Below are positions 33,349-43,501 of a stretch of DNA of 64,000 nt, piece after piece (the first letter of the stretch is position 1; the number at the start of each line of letters is the position of its first letter). The DNA comes from Leptidea sinapis. Lineage: Eukaryota; Arthropoda; Insecta; Lepidoptera; Pieridae. A program made the position numbers and the translations under genes. Under the pieces are notes generated by a model. The model was not told where the DNA came from. It made no database searches and saw nothing but the letters and a program-made list of their open reading frames with translations. The stretch covers positions 1,202,501-1,266,500 of the forward strand of contig NC_066282.1 of the NCBI RefSeq assembly GCF_905404315.1, in the 5' to 3' direction.

Positions 33349-33800
33349 GGGTATGTTCCGATATGCACTGCGACCACTGTGCAGTGTGACGTCAATGTAG
33401 TATACTGTGAAGCCGTTCCTTTATAGCCAGTTATACTGGTTACTAAATAAAACGGAACGCAATCCCGTATTCTGTCAGCCGCATTTTTTGACGCAGCATT
33501 CAAATGAGTGAATTAAAGTTTTCTAGTTCATTAAAAAAACTTTTGTTGGAGTACTGTCAAATTAAAAATATTTTTATTAATATTTCAGGCACTCGAGTGG
33601 TTTTGACTGATCACGTGATCAAAGTACTGCGAGTACCTTACCTCGAAAACGCCAGTGCTCACAGTAGAATATGGCGGCGATTTATGACGTCATATATTTT
33701 CCTAGGGTACTGGGGCAGTATACTGGCAGTCCATAACGGAACGATTTTTTCTAAAGTGATAGCACTGTGCAGTGCTCGCAGTGCATATCGGAACATACCC
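33349..33800. mobile_element. 452-bp MITE with 38-nt terminal inverted repeats
   Basis: The left repeat is 33349-33386 and the right is 33763-33800. They are reverse complements apart from a few positions. Each begins GGGTATGTTCCGATATGCAC and contains the palindrome CACTGNGCAGTG. A 3-nt direct repeat ATT flanks both ends. There is no transposase. The GGG start and 3-nt flank would suit a PIF/Harbinger-type element, but that is an inference. The open frame 33504-33905 runs across the right end and is not a gene. Confidence 0.8.
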
Positions 33801-34099
33801 ATTATTGTACAATTTAAAATAATACTAATTCCCACAAATTCTAATACAACTTCCCAAAAATTATTTATTTGCCTTACGAGAAATCAAGTATATTTATTTT
33901 TTTAAACAGAATCCGTATAGGCTAAACTGGTCTATACACGAAAACTAAGTCTAGAGCTACCTTATTTAGTTTAGTTATTCGTTAAGTAAATGTGACATTT
34001 GGGAGAGAAACCTAAATACATTTAGTTTTTCATAGTTTAAACAAAAGATTATTTACAGAAAACCAGTTAAAAATAATGTTTAGGGCGTTAATAGTTTCA

Positions 34100-34268
34100 A
34101 TCATCTATTTACTTTAGATATAATTGATGTACTATCGGCAAGTAAACTTATATCTGACATTTTATCTACGAGGTATGGAAGTTTGTTGATATAAACTATA
34201 CATTGGAATGGACCCAGTATAGAACCTTGAGGCACTCCCATTTTCGAATTACCATTGGATCGAGGAAA
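34100..34268 (-). pseudogene. Small LINE reverse-transcriptase fragment, antisense
   Basis: On the minus strand the sequence reads MGVPQGSILGPFQCIVYINK, LPYLVDKMSDISLLADSTSI, an RT palm segment covering the GVPQGS block and the ADD motif, here ADS. It runs into stops on both sides. No other part of the LINE is seen nearby, so it is an isolated 170-nt relic. It resembles the family F fragment at 29635 in having ADS. Confidence 0.75.
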
Positions 34269-35108
34269 CTACAGAAGTGACAACTAACAACTAACTTACT
34301 ACTTTACTACTTTGGACACTATATTTTGCTCTCAACCGCACAATTAGTATATTATCGTATCCAAAGATGTTCCAGAGACGCCATAGTATTTCGGGTTTAC
34401 AAGGAAGGCGAGTATGTATGTGGGTCTGCACTATGACAAAAAAACGCTGTTTGTTGTCTAAATGCTGGAGTATCGAAACATTTTGAGATTCCAAAACTAG
34501 GTCAGTCTCTAAGAAGACTTCATTGATTTTTGCAACATGGTTTTCAGCAGTTTTGCAAGGAATCACCAAACATTCTTGTAGTGATTTTATTCGTTAATAC
34601 TTCTGATGAATATAAAGTGAGGTCAATTCTGCCAAATAGCGAGGAAGGTGGCATTGTTGGAATAATATTATTTAACTTCAGAAAGAACGTTTTATTGCAG
34701 GGAAATGTATCGGTGCAAGTTAAGCTGTGAGCGGGTTAACGTTAAACTACGGTAAGCTATTGCACCTCCCCCTGCCTCCTATGCCGCCTGCCATCTGCCC
34801 CCTCAAGCCCCCACACCACCGGATGCCTCTGTCGAGGAATATTGTATCGCTTTGACGCGCCGCACCCCGCAATGTTAAGTCGACACAACACATACATCTG
34901 GCGCTACTAGCTGAGTGATACATAGATGGAGCCTTCTTAAGGCTCTTTCGTACTTTTGGCTTTCATATTATTTCAGTAAGAAAAAGTGTTTATATATAAA
35001 GGTATTAAGAGAATTCATTAATACAAAGAAGTTATATTTAAATAAAAAACTTTAAATTTAACAAAAGCACATCCGTCTGAAGAGATAATGCACGGTCGAG
35101 CGATCATT
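34269..35108. other. No supported gene; unidentified 92-residue minus-strand frame
   Basis: A minus-strand frame 34569-34291 (MVIPCKTAENHVAKINEVFL and onward) has non-repetitive amino-acid use but no domain I recognise and no clear splice context. A C-rich stretch lies at about 34764-34822. Confidence 0.35.
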
Positions 35109-35342
35109 TAGGCTGAGATCTATAGAGTAAGACTCTGCTCAGACAGGGCGCCGTAGCCAGTGAAATTACTATGCAAATGAGACTTAACATCTTATGTCTC
35201 AAGGTACGAGCACAACTATAGTGCCGCTCAGAATTATTGAGTTTTTCATGAATCCCGAGCGGCACTGCATTGTAATGGGTAGGGCGTATCAATAACCATC
35301 AGGATTACGACCTGCTCGTCTCGTCCCTTACTGTCATAAAAA
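35109..35342 (+). mobile_element. SINE-like repeat, GGGCGCCGTAGC family, second copy
   Basis: Shares GGGCGCCGTAGCCAGTGAAA, CATCTTATGTCTCAAGGT, GGCACTGCATTGTAATGGG and GTCCCTTACTGTCAT with 18991-19290. The 5' end differs (GGCTGAGATCTATAGAGTAA). It retains GCCGCTCAGAA...GAGCGGCAC, a potential hairpin that is deleted in the first copy. Confidence 0.65.
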
Positions 35343-38116
35343 GAAATTGTGATGTGTAATCAATTGGGTGACCTGTGCCCATTAGACAACAGCCATTCAG
35401 ATATTGGATAATATATCGTCGTGCAAGCGGCTGAATATGATAACCAAGGAATGTCATACTGACCCGGAAACAGCGATAAATTCTATCTATAACTTGGTTA
35501 TGACTAAATACATGGATTTCTATGATCACGTTAGATCCAAAGCAGATATATCGTATTAGTAAAATATTTACTTCTGCTCTAATTGTATAAGTGTTCTGTC
35601 TATTTTATTACCAGGTCTGCGACACACACAGATACACAGCGAACGTCTGGGAAATTACACCTGCAGTTAAATATGCAGCGGATTAACGGCTGAAATACGA
35701 GAACCTGTAACCCTTTCTCCGGGTTTACCTACTGTGCCGTATGACACGAACAGCTATTTGTGCAGGAGTTCTGGCTGAGTTTAACAATCAAGATATTATT
35801 TTCCTATTAGCAAGACCAAAACTTCAATATGCAACGTTACAACATATATATATATATATATATATATAGATTTCCACGTATACAGTCACTCATCACGATA
35901 TCTCTGGAACCATTAGAGCTAAAGACTTGAAATTTGGTAGGAATATTTTTTTCACCGGGTAGAGGTCAGCTAAGAACGGATTTTCCAAAATTCCATCCGC
36001 AAGAGTTTTTTTTATTATGAACAGAACAAGATAGAGTCCAAAGAATTACAATGTAGAGTCGACGTGTCTGTACATTGGATTTCTTTTTCTAAAAAACCGA
36101 ATGTAGATGATAGACATGGCTAAACACGAAAATGTAAATAAAAAGAATTGTTCGTTTGTATGTCGTCTGTTATTTTTGTATACCTACGCTAAACTCGAAC
36201 AACTGGATAGACTCTGTATACATGCCATACAGCCATACATATTCAAGTATCTTAATTACTGAAATAAGCATTACACATAGAAGCATATAGAATGCATCTT
36301 GATATACGTGAACAAAGTCGCAGCCACAGCTAATTGATAATAAAGGTACTTATTGTAGTATATTTATATGATTTGCAACATGACCAATTGGTGGTGTCAT
36401 TTAATTGTCGATAAGAGTCCTGTTCGAGACAAAGTGCCCAGGGCAGTTACCAAGTACAGTCTTCGACAGCGGTTAGAACTGGCGTATCCATCTTTTGTAA
36501 TTTATATTATACCTATAATCACCAACGGGAACCAGCGGTTCTACCAGCGGGCTGTATCTTACAAAATCGCCTAAAATAAAGAGTTTTACCAAAATATTTA
36601 AAACATTCATAGTGATATATCTTATACAATGGTGCGGTTCTTAAAAGTTTTTGTTCTTTTATTCCATAGGTAGGTACGGCTGGATACACCTTGTACAGTC
36701 TTGTTCATAACAAAACGCTTATGAAAGGTTTAAAGCTAGATTAGCTTACACGTGGTCCTTCGCATGATTCATGAAATAACAATTTAGTTTGCGCACTGTT
36801 GCTAACACCATCGTAATTGTCAAAGTCAACAAGTTTATTCTTTAAGTTTATTCTCATGTTCCCACGTGTAACTGAAAAACAATTTAGACAAAAATATTGA
36901 TGTATACCTAATATTTTCTCCAAAGTTACAAGGTATTGTTCGTGACTTCCGACTCACTTGAAAGTTGTCGACGGAGACAATATCTGCGAGCTTCGGAGAC
37001 TTGTGAAGTATTGAACAGATTGCAGCCTGCTCTTAACTTTGCGCTTGCAATTATGAATATCAAACTCTTGGCCAACTAATATTTTGTGAAAACTAATAAT
37101 GAACTCTGCATTTTATATAAAATGGAAGTTTACCAGTTTAAGTATAGCATTTTAATTCAGTTCAATTTGATAAAGGATGTTTTTGCTGATGATTTAAACC
37201 AGGAGCTAAATTATTTAATATTTTTGAAAATACTTTAGTAACATTAAAAACAAACATAGTGTAAACAAACAGTACTGAAGAAAACTTAAATAAAAACATT
37301 AGATTATTTTTAAATAAAAAAAGTTTAGTTAAACGATTTAAAATACAATTTAGTAAATATTAGTTCAATGTATTTAAAACCTTATAAATTTGATGATCTT
37401 TGACGAAACGTGTTTCAAGTCGCTGAAACGAGAGTCTAATACAGCACACTACTACTACACTAATATAGTCTAATTATTAATAATAGTCATTAATATAGTT
37501 CAAGATGACCCGCACGCTCGTATGCTCCTCTTCAATATAAAAAAGGCACAAAACGTCGACTTGGAAATTAACTTCTTATTAGGTTTTGTGTATTACAAAT
37601 TATTAAATAAATCGAACGTACCTTAAGAATAAAACGAAAGTGAAATATTAGAGATTTCATGTTGATACATGCCGTGGGAAAATGGTCTTCCCGAGCCCGA
37701 GTGTGTAAGACGGTCAATTTCTTGATGGATATCTAACAGGTGTGTGGGGATGGGATTTATGACAGAAAAAGGAATGACCGTCGCTAATATTAAAAAAACA
37801 CCAGCCAATTATTTTGTCTATCGAATGTATTTCATTTATAGTTTGATCTCTTAAAAGTTAGATGTAAAATGTAGCGCATTATTTCGTCGTTGTCGATAAA
37901 CCGAAAGGCATTCACAATGTTTTTCAGTATTTGAAACAAACCTACCCAAAATTCTTCAGCGTTCTTCAGCCTTCGCGTATATGCTATCACCAACTTTTAT
38001 CAATGTGTCGTTAGTGTAATTTTTAACATAATTAAAATCGGCGACAAAAATGATAGTGACACCTGATATTTATATATTAGATATCTAGTATGTATAACAT
38101 CTCTTGCTTTGGTTAT
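35343..38116. other. Non-coding stretch with old repeats
   Basis: 35880-36020 contains phrases of an old interspersed repeat (CTCTGGAACCATTAGAGCTA, TTGAAATTTGGTAGGAA; the latter resembles 18210-18240). Otherwise no gene is supported. Short frames at 35305-35529, 36368-36574 and 37623-37808 show no domain. Confidence 0.4.
35844..35868. repeat. (TA)n microsatellite
   Basis: An uninterrupted TA run of about 12 units. Confidence 0.9.
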
Positions 38117-39822
38117 TTTTATTCAAAATAGGATGTGACATCGCTTATTGAAAGTCAAAAAACTACCACCCATTCCAAAATGAATGCCTCAGACCTGAGA
38201 AGAATGGGCGCAACAAACACAGCGGGCTTTTTTTTCATCGAATAAATATGTTTACAAAGTAATATTGTACAATTAAACTTATTATTTAATAGCCTGAGGG
38301 CGGTCACTCCATTCCCAATCTGTGGTATCATTAAGAAAGTCATTTATGTTATAGTAACCTTTACCACACAAACGTTTTTTAACAATTCTTTTGAATAACG
38401 TTATACTTTTGTTTTGAACATTTATAACAGATATAAATAGCGCGAACAGCCCTCTACTGCAGCACAAATATTGTATTAATATCGGCAGCGTTGCCCCATA
38501 GCAATATTCCATAGGTCATAATCCTATGAAAATAACTAAAGTATACTAATCGCGCCGTATCTATGTCAGTTAATTGTCTAATCTTTTTAACCGCGTATGC
38601 TGCAGAACTAAGTCTGTTCGCCAATCCTTCAATATGGGGGCCCCATTGTAATTTGGGATCTAGAGTTATGCCAAGATATATAGCAGATTCCACCGGTTTA
38701 TCACCTCTCCGTTTAACAAAACATTTACATTTACATTTTTGACATTTGGTACGGTAAATTTAATGTATTTAGTTTTCTTGCTATTTAACAACACGTTATT
38801 AGCGCTAAACCAGTACACGATGTCAGATAAAATATCGTTCACTTCGTCATACATAGCTTGGTTTCTTTTCACGTTGAAAATCAGTGAAGTGTCGTCCGCA
38901 AACAATACTACCTTATGTTTTTTCTCTATAAGATTAGGAAGATCATTTATATAGATAAGGAAGAGGAACGGTCCAAGAATAGACCCTTGTGGTACCCCCA
39001 TACTGAGAGAAGTCCCAGGAGATCTCCTGCCATTCAAGTCGACCCTCTGAATTCTATTGTTTAGATATGAAGTCAGAAGATCGAGCGCAGTTTCTTTTAT
39101 ACCACAGTGGGATAGCTTCCTAACCAGCGTTGAATGTTGAACACAATCAAAAGCCTTAGATAAATCACAGAAGATGCCAAGTGCATTCTGCGTTTCCTCC
39201 CAGGCATCAAAAATATTCTTGATTAGCGCAACACCTGCATCCGTTGTTGAACGTCCCCTAGTAAAGCCAAATTGTTTCAAATGAAGTAACTTATGAGAGT
39301 TGAAGTAAGTAAGCATTTGGCTTAAAATTATTAAAAAAAAAAATTACTAAGGGTCGGCAAAACCGACACAGGACGAACGTTATTCGGGTCAGAAGAGCAT
39401 CCCGATTTAAATATTGGTGTAATTTTACTATGTTTCAGAAGGTCAGGAAACACGCCACGATTAATACAATTATTAAAGACTATTGCAAGATATACATCAA
39501 TTATTGAACTTATTATTTTAACAGAAATGCCCCATATATCAGCAGTTTTTTTCATGTCGAGAGACTTAAAAGTTTTAATTATTTCTCCAAGGCTAACAAA
39601 ACTACAATTAAAAGTTTGTTGGCATTGTTTAACATTTTCCAGAAGAATTGACTCAGCAACACTGGTGGAGGAGACAAGAGTGCTTGTGATAGAAACTGGA
39701 ATGTCAGAAATAAATTTCTCAAAGGCAGAAGCAACTTCGTGCTGAGAATGAATTATAGTATTGTTTATTAATAAATTGTATTCAATGTTGCGGTCTTTCA
39801 CTCTTCCAGATTGGAAGAACTA
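38117..39822 (-). mobile_element. LINE family A, 5'-truncated antisense copy (A2)
   Basis: Read from 39822 down: linker (SGRVKDRNIEYNL), the RT, C-terminal region, then a 3' UTR ending in CACATCCTATTTTGAATAAA. Compared with the copy at 56150-61213 it keeps the central RT segment lost there, and it has its own deletions in the C-terminal region near 38450-38500. There is no endonuclease, so it is 5'-truncated. I see no target-site duplication. Confidence 0.87.
38454..39801 (-). pseudogene. LINE family A reverse transcriptase, broken
   Basis: 39801-39331: the region before RT (SLDMKKTADIWGISVKIIS, HSKITPIFKSGCSSDP), then a frame break at a poly-A run near 39335. 39316-38666: a long clean RT frame with QFGFTRGRSTTDAGVALIK, IFCDLSKAFDCVQHSTLV (catalytic Asp), MGVPQGSILGPFLFLIYIND and VVLFADDTSLIF (catalytic Asp pair). 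A frameshift near 38690 leads to YLGITLDPKLQWGPHIEGLA. The RT core is well preserved, so the copy may be fairly recent. Confidence 0.88.
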
Positions 39823-40670
39823 TTAATTATAGCTCACTGCTCAAATTTATTCTTTTCATGAATCTTAATATATACTTATTTTACAGTGAGCTCACACATC
39901 TCAAGTGGTTGAAGAATTATTGGTTTTCTCACAGAAATGCAACGTTTACACATTAACACATTCCTTGCTCACCACTCGGATCCGAGTAAGACGGGGCTAT
40001 AGTAGCGGCGCCTTCCACTCGGATCCGAGCAAGCGTCCCGACTCTCGTTCATTATGTAGTAGTCAGTAAATTGCCGGCATTTGAGGCGAGTCAATGATTT
40101 TTTGTGCAGCAACTCTGGCAATATAGTTGACTTACGAAAACGAGTATACATTTATCGCTATTTTCGAACATTCACATGTACCAAAAAATTAAATCAAAAT
40201 TCGATTTACGTAGGTATTATTTTTATTTATTTTGTTGGCTAAGGACTACTCTTTCAGGACCACGAGAGGTGTATATTTAGTCTGCTAATCTATTGCTTAT
40301 GCCATATGAATCGAGTCTCAGTGTCATCTGTGTATCTGCCACAACAGAATATAGATATAGTTCCAACAAAAATAAAATTTTCGCTGTAGCGGTGAATTAT
40401 TCACGCTGATATTATTCAGCGAGCCTTTGTGAATACGAAGCGAGGCGAGAGGCAAGCCAGCGTGCGCCGAGATATCGCGGCCATTCACGCTAATTTATGA
40501 ATCGTCTACACACAAACTGTGTTATTTATTTATTGAAAAGGCCAACAGCATTAATGTTACAATAACAACTAAAAAAAATAGATAGGTCGACTGAAAAGTA
40601 GATTCTGTAGATGAAGCCACAACCTGGGAGTTGAACAAAGCATACAAGATTTTATGACGATATGTCACTC
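39823..40670. other. Non-coding; paired CTCGGATCCGAG palindromes
   Basis: A perfect 12-nt palindrome occurs at 39975-39986 and again at 40018-40029, each preceded by CCA. The stretch 40380-40500 has GTGAATTATTCACGCTGAT and CATTCACGCTAATTTATGAA, a possible short inverted repeat. No gene is supported. Confidence 0.45.
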
Positions 40671-40743
40671 GAACGGTTAGCTCAGTTGGAAGAGAACTCG
40701 CACGGAACGCGAGAGGACGTGGGTTCGAGTGCCACATCGTTCA
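40671..40743 (+). mobile_element. tRNA-like sequence (SINE head or tRNA pseudogene)
   Basis: 73 nt fold as a tRNA. The acceptor arms GAACGGT and ATCGTTC pair at all seven positions (one G-T). An A-box-like TAGCTCAGTTGGAAGA follows, then the anticodon stem CTCGC/GCGAG with loop ACGGAAC, and a T-loop GGTTCGAGTGC (B box). Faults: the D stem has a mismatch (GCTC against GAGA), loop position 33 is C instead of T, and the T stem has a G-G clash. These defects and the long repeat-like flanks suggest a tRNA-derived repeat, not a working tRNA. The body is closest to tRNA-Lys-like sequences by eye. Confidence 0.6.
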
Positions 40744-41544
40744 TAAAATTTTGTTTTCAAATTTTATTTGTGTGTGTAAACTCGGATTAAAGTTGTTCTT
40801 TTCCTTACTTCGCGTAATGAAGGGATAGTGATTGCTTGAGTTGCATCCAATTTACAATCAATGGGAAGAGAACTATTTTTCTATTGAAAGCTCCGTATGT
40901 CCTCTCAGATTCAGTTTCAATAAAATATTTCAGCAAAGCCCACTATTGCAGGAAGAGTCTTTCAAACTGTTGATTGCTTTCGCTATAGTTCGAAATGTTA
41001 ATTCATTTAGTGTCGCATTCAGGTGCTTTAAAACTTTAATTGTCCCAGTGGCTGACATTTTGATTGTTTATCAACGGGTTGCACATATTCCAAAGTATTC
41101 TTTACACATTTAGAGTAGGTAATCAGGGCTATTGTAATCTGAGTAGGTATAGTTTATGTGTGATTATCGATATTAGTATCTTTTTCTTCAATCATAATAA
41201 TGTGGACATAAATTATAAATAATTGGTTATTACATGAAATTATGCATAATAATAATGTTAAAATAAACATAAACCTAATGTTTATTTCATATCCACCTAA
41301 TTTTAACTAATTAGTTACAAAAATCAAGCAAATTAATAATTATTTTTACTCCTTTCTTCATGCAATAGGCAAGTCGTAGTAACAAACACACTAGGAAAAC
41401 TGTGATAAATCGTAGTTTAATAAATTAAGGCTTAATCTATACATCTGGGTACGGAATCAATAATTTGTAATTATTCGTACCTACTATCGTAAGACCAAAA
41501 CAGTACAAAGATGTAAGACTCACTGAGACCGAAATTTAGTGTTT
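40744..41544. other. Non-coding stretch, no feature recognised
   Basis: A 93-residue frame at 40832-41113 shows no domain. AT-rich. Confidence 0.4.
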
Positions 41545-42003
41545 TTAACCGACTTCAAAAAAGGAAGAGGTTCTCAATTCGTTTGTATGTGTTTTTTTAT
41601 GTTTGTTACCTGAAAACTTTCGACTGGGTAAACCGATTTTGATGATTCTTTTTTTTTTAAAGCTGGTGCTTCCGTGTGGTCCCATTGTATTAATTTTTAT
41701 AAAACCTAATTAATTAATCTAATTCTAGTTACGATTATTGTAATTTTTAGAGTTGGTGTCATCCATGATAGGTTTGGTAACTACATATATAGTATAGGTG
41801 AGATATGCTTTAGTCGTGAGGAGGCGAGGGGCGAGAGCGAATCGCGGCGGAAGAACATCGATTGCAAAAATAACAATAATCGTAACTAGAATTAGATTAA
41901 GTAATTAATTAGATTGTATAAAAATACGCAATTATTTTTATACTTTTTAGTGCATATTATATCTATTGTTTTGGAATAGTGTATTTGAAGTCGGTTATTT
42001 TTT
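41545..42003. mobile_element. Non-autonomous DNA element with AACCGACTTCAAA ends
   Basis: About 455 bp. The outer ends AACCGACTTCAAA and TTTGAAGTCGGTT are exact reverse complements. Subterminal blocks match 9777-10030 (right side) and 11150-11345 (left side). An inner inverted pair lies at about 41708-41750 and 41870-41935 (CTAATTCTAGTTACGATTAT versus its complement). There is no transposase. It is widespread in lepidopteran genomes to my knowledge. Confidence 0.75.
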
Positions 42004-42764
42004 TGTTCCCCAGCACCAATCCCACTAAATAATTACTCCAAGTAACTGTCTCCACTAGATCATTCTCTTCACCCCGCACTCTCTCCAAACAGAAATACAG
42101 AATCAAAAAAATGTGTACTTCAAAAGTGTAACTCTTTAAATCGGAAGATTTTCAAATTCGACTCAAGATGCCATATTCAGTCATCATCATTAAAGGGAAA
42201 TTTAAAATTGAAATGTTATGTAATAAAACGCCTTTGGCTAAGAGATTCACTCTTTGTTACATGTACATTTTTCTCGGATCTGCGTTTAAAAGCTTCATAA
42301 AAAATTAACAATCAGAAGATTCAATAACAATAATTTATGTTGTACAAGTAAAAATAAAATTTGGAAAAGATAGAAAAATTTAGGAGATGCGAAAAATATA
42401 AATATTAAAAGCAAAATGAATGGCCTGTGCATGTTTCAAAAGACTTAATAAAAAGACAAAATAAAATTATTGATAGAATCTGTATATGACTGAGAGTATC
42501 TGTATGAGAGCCTTAAATACGGCTTATCTTATAATATAAGCGGTCATGACGATGTTATCTCAAGTGTGAGTGAAGAAAGCTAGAAAAGGGTAAATTAATT
42601 AAATGATATACAGTAACGGTGAAAGAACGCACGTCACTTGTCACTTCAACCGTCACCTGTCACCTGGGGGCGAGCACGAGTCACGTTCTGCAGTTGGAGC
42701 GTCGCCAAGTTAAGCAAGTGGAAACGCAACGACCAGACATTCTTCTATATAATTTAATATTTTA
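42004..42764. other. Non-coding stretch, no feature recognised
   Basis: No gene is supported. GC rises locally at 42630-42720, without a recognisable feature. Confidence 0.35.
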
Positions 42765-42766
42765 AA

Positions 42767-43074
42767 TTGAACGAGATTTTTCTGCGTAATAATATTGGAG
42801 GACTTGCTAATTCATCCTATCCTAATCATCATTTGGATGACATCCAAAATTATATTAAAAATAAAACTGGAATAGTAGTTACCTTAGAGAGTGTAAGTAT
42901 GAAACAGAAAAAAGGCTATGCTGCATACAAGTTTTATATTTCGAAGGATAAACTGAGTGTTTTCATGGATGAGAACCTATAGCCTAGCGGTATTTCATAT
43001 CGCAAATTTATTATTTTTAAAAAGAAAATAAACTTTAGTGAGACTAAGAAAGCGAGTAATCTTTCGTCTACTGA
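42767..43074 (+). pseudogene. LINE E ORF1, C-terminal part
   Basis: A frame 42767-42982 (LDDIQNYIKNKTGIVVTLES, KKGYAAYKFYISKDKLSVFM) stops at a TAG and continues in frame with PSGISYRKFI to about 43074. The pattern K-x-Y-x-A-[FY]-K-[FV]-[FY]-[IV] followed by a F[LM]D-E-x-L-W-P-x-G motif is typical of the ORF1 end in several insect LINEs. The stop replaces the Trp of that motif. It lies directly before the ORF2 start. Confidence 0.65.
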
Positions 43075-43080
43075 TATGTT

Positions 43081-43240
43081 ATGACAGCTGATAGTGTAAC
43101 AAAGTTTATTAGTTTTAACTGTAAGTCTCTTAAGAGATCTATTGAATGTGTTCGGCATCTCAGCTTAAGTGCCCAGGTCCTTGCTCTTCAAGAACATTGG
43201 TTGAGAGAAGATGAAATTCCTGAGTTAGGTAATATAAATC
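43081..43240 (+). pseudogene. LINE E ORF2, endonuclease N-terminus (left of insertion)
   Basis: Reads FISFNCKSLKRSIECVRHLS and VLALQEHWLREDEIPELGNI. NCKSL and LQEHWL are the Asn and Glu active-site motifs of the apurinic-type endonuclease. Coding sense stops at about 43240, where the foreign LINE begins, and resumes at 47865 with QDFGFFGKSAMDGSKGILRG. Confidence 0.8.
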
Positions 43241-43501
43241 TTTTGTGGAAATCAGTTGTATAATATACGAATTTAATAAAACGTAATCAGTGATTAAAAT
43301 TCAAACTTAAATTACGTATGTCGGTACAATTAAAACTATTCATAAGCGTACTTGTTTGTGCCGTCGCGTCTGTCATCGTGCGTGAGTCATCTTCACCGCG
43401 CAGTGCTGCGTTCAAACGAGCGAGTCAACTTGCCAGCCACCGAGCTCCGCTTATCGTATTCCGTGCTAGTAAGTTTATAATCTGATCGGATAAAATATAT
43501 T

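Noticed and set aside
33504..33905. 133-residue plus-strand frame
   Set aside because: It overlaps the 452-bp MITE and runs across its right terminal repeat, so it is a chance frame.
35844..35868. TA run considered as a regulatory or origin signal
   Set aside because: It is a plain microsatellite; a second one is at 62630-62680 and neither has supporting context.
40522..40737. 71-residue minus-strand frame starting MWHSNPRPLAFRASS
   Set aside because: It is the reverse translation of the tRNA-like sequence at 40671-40743; such peptides are typical spurious calls over tRNA-derived repeats.
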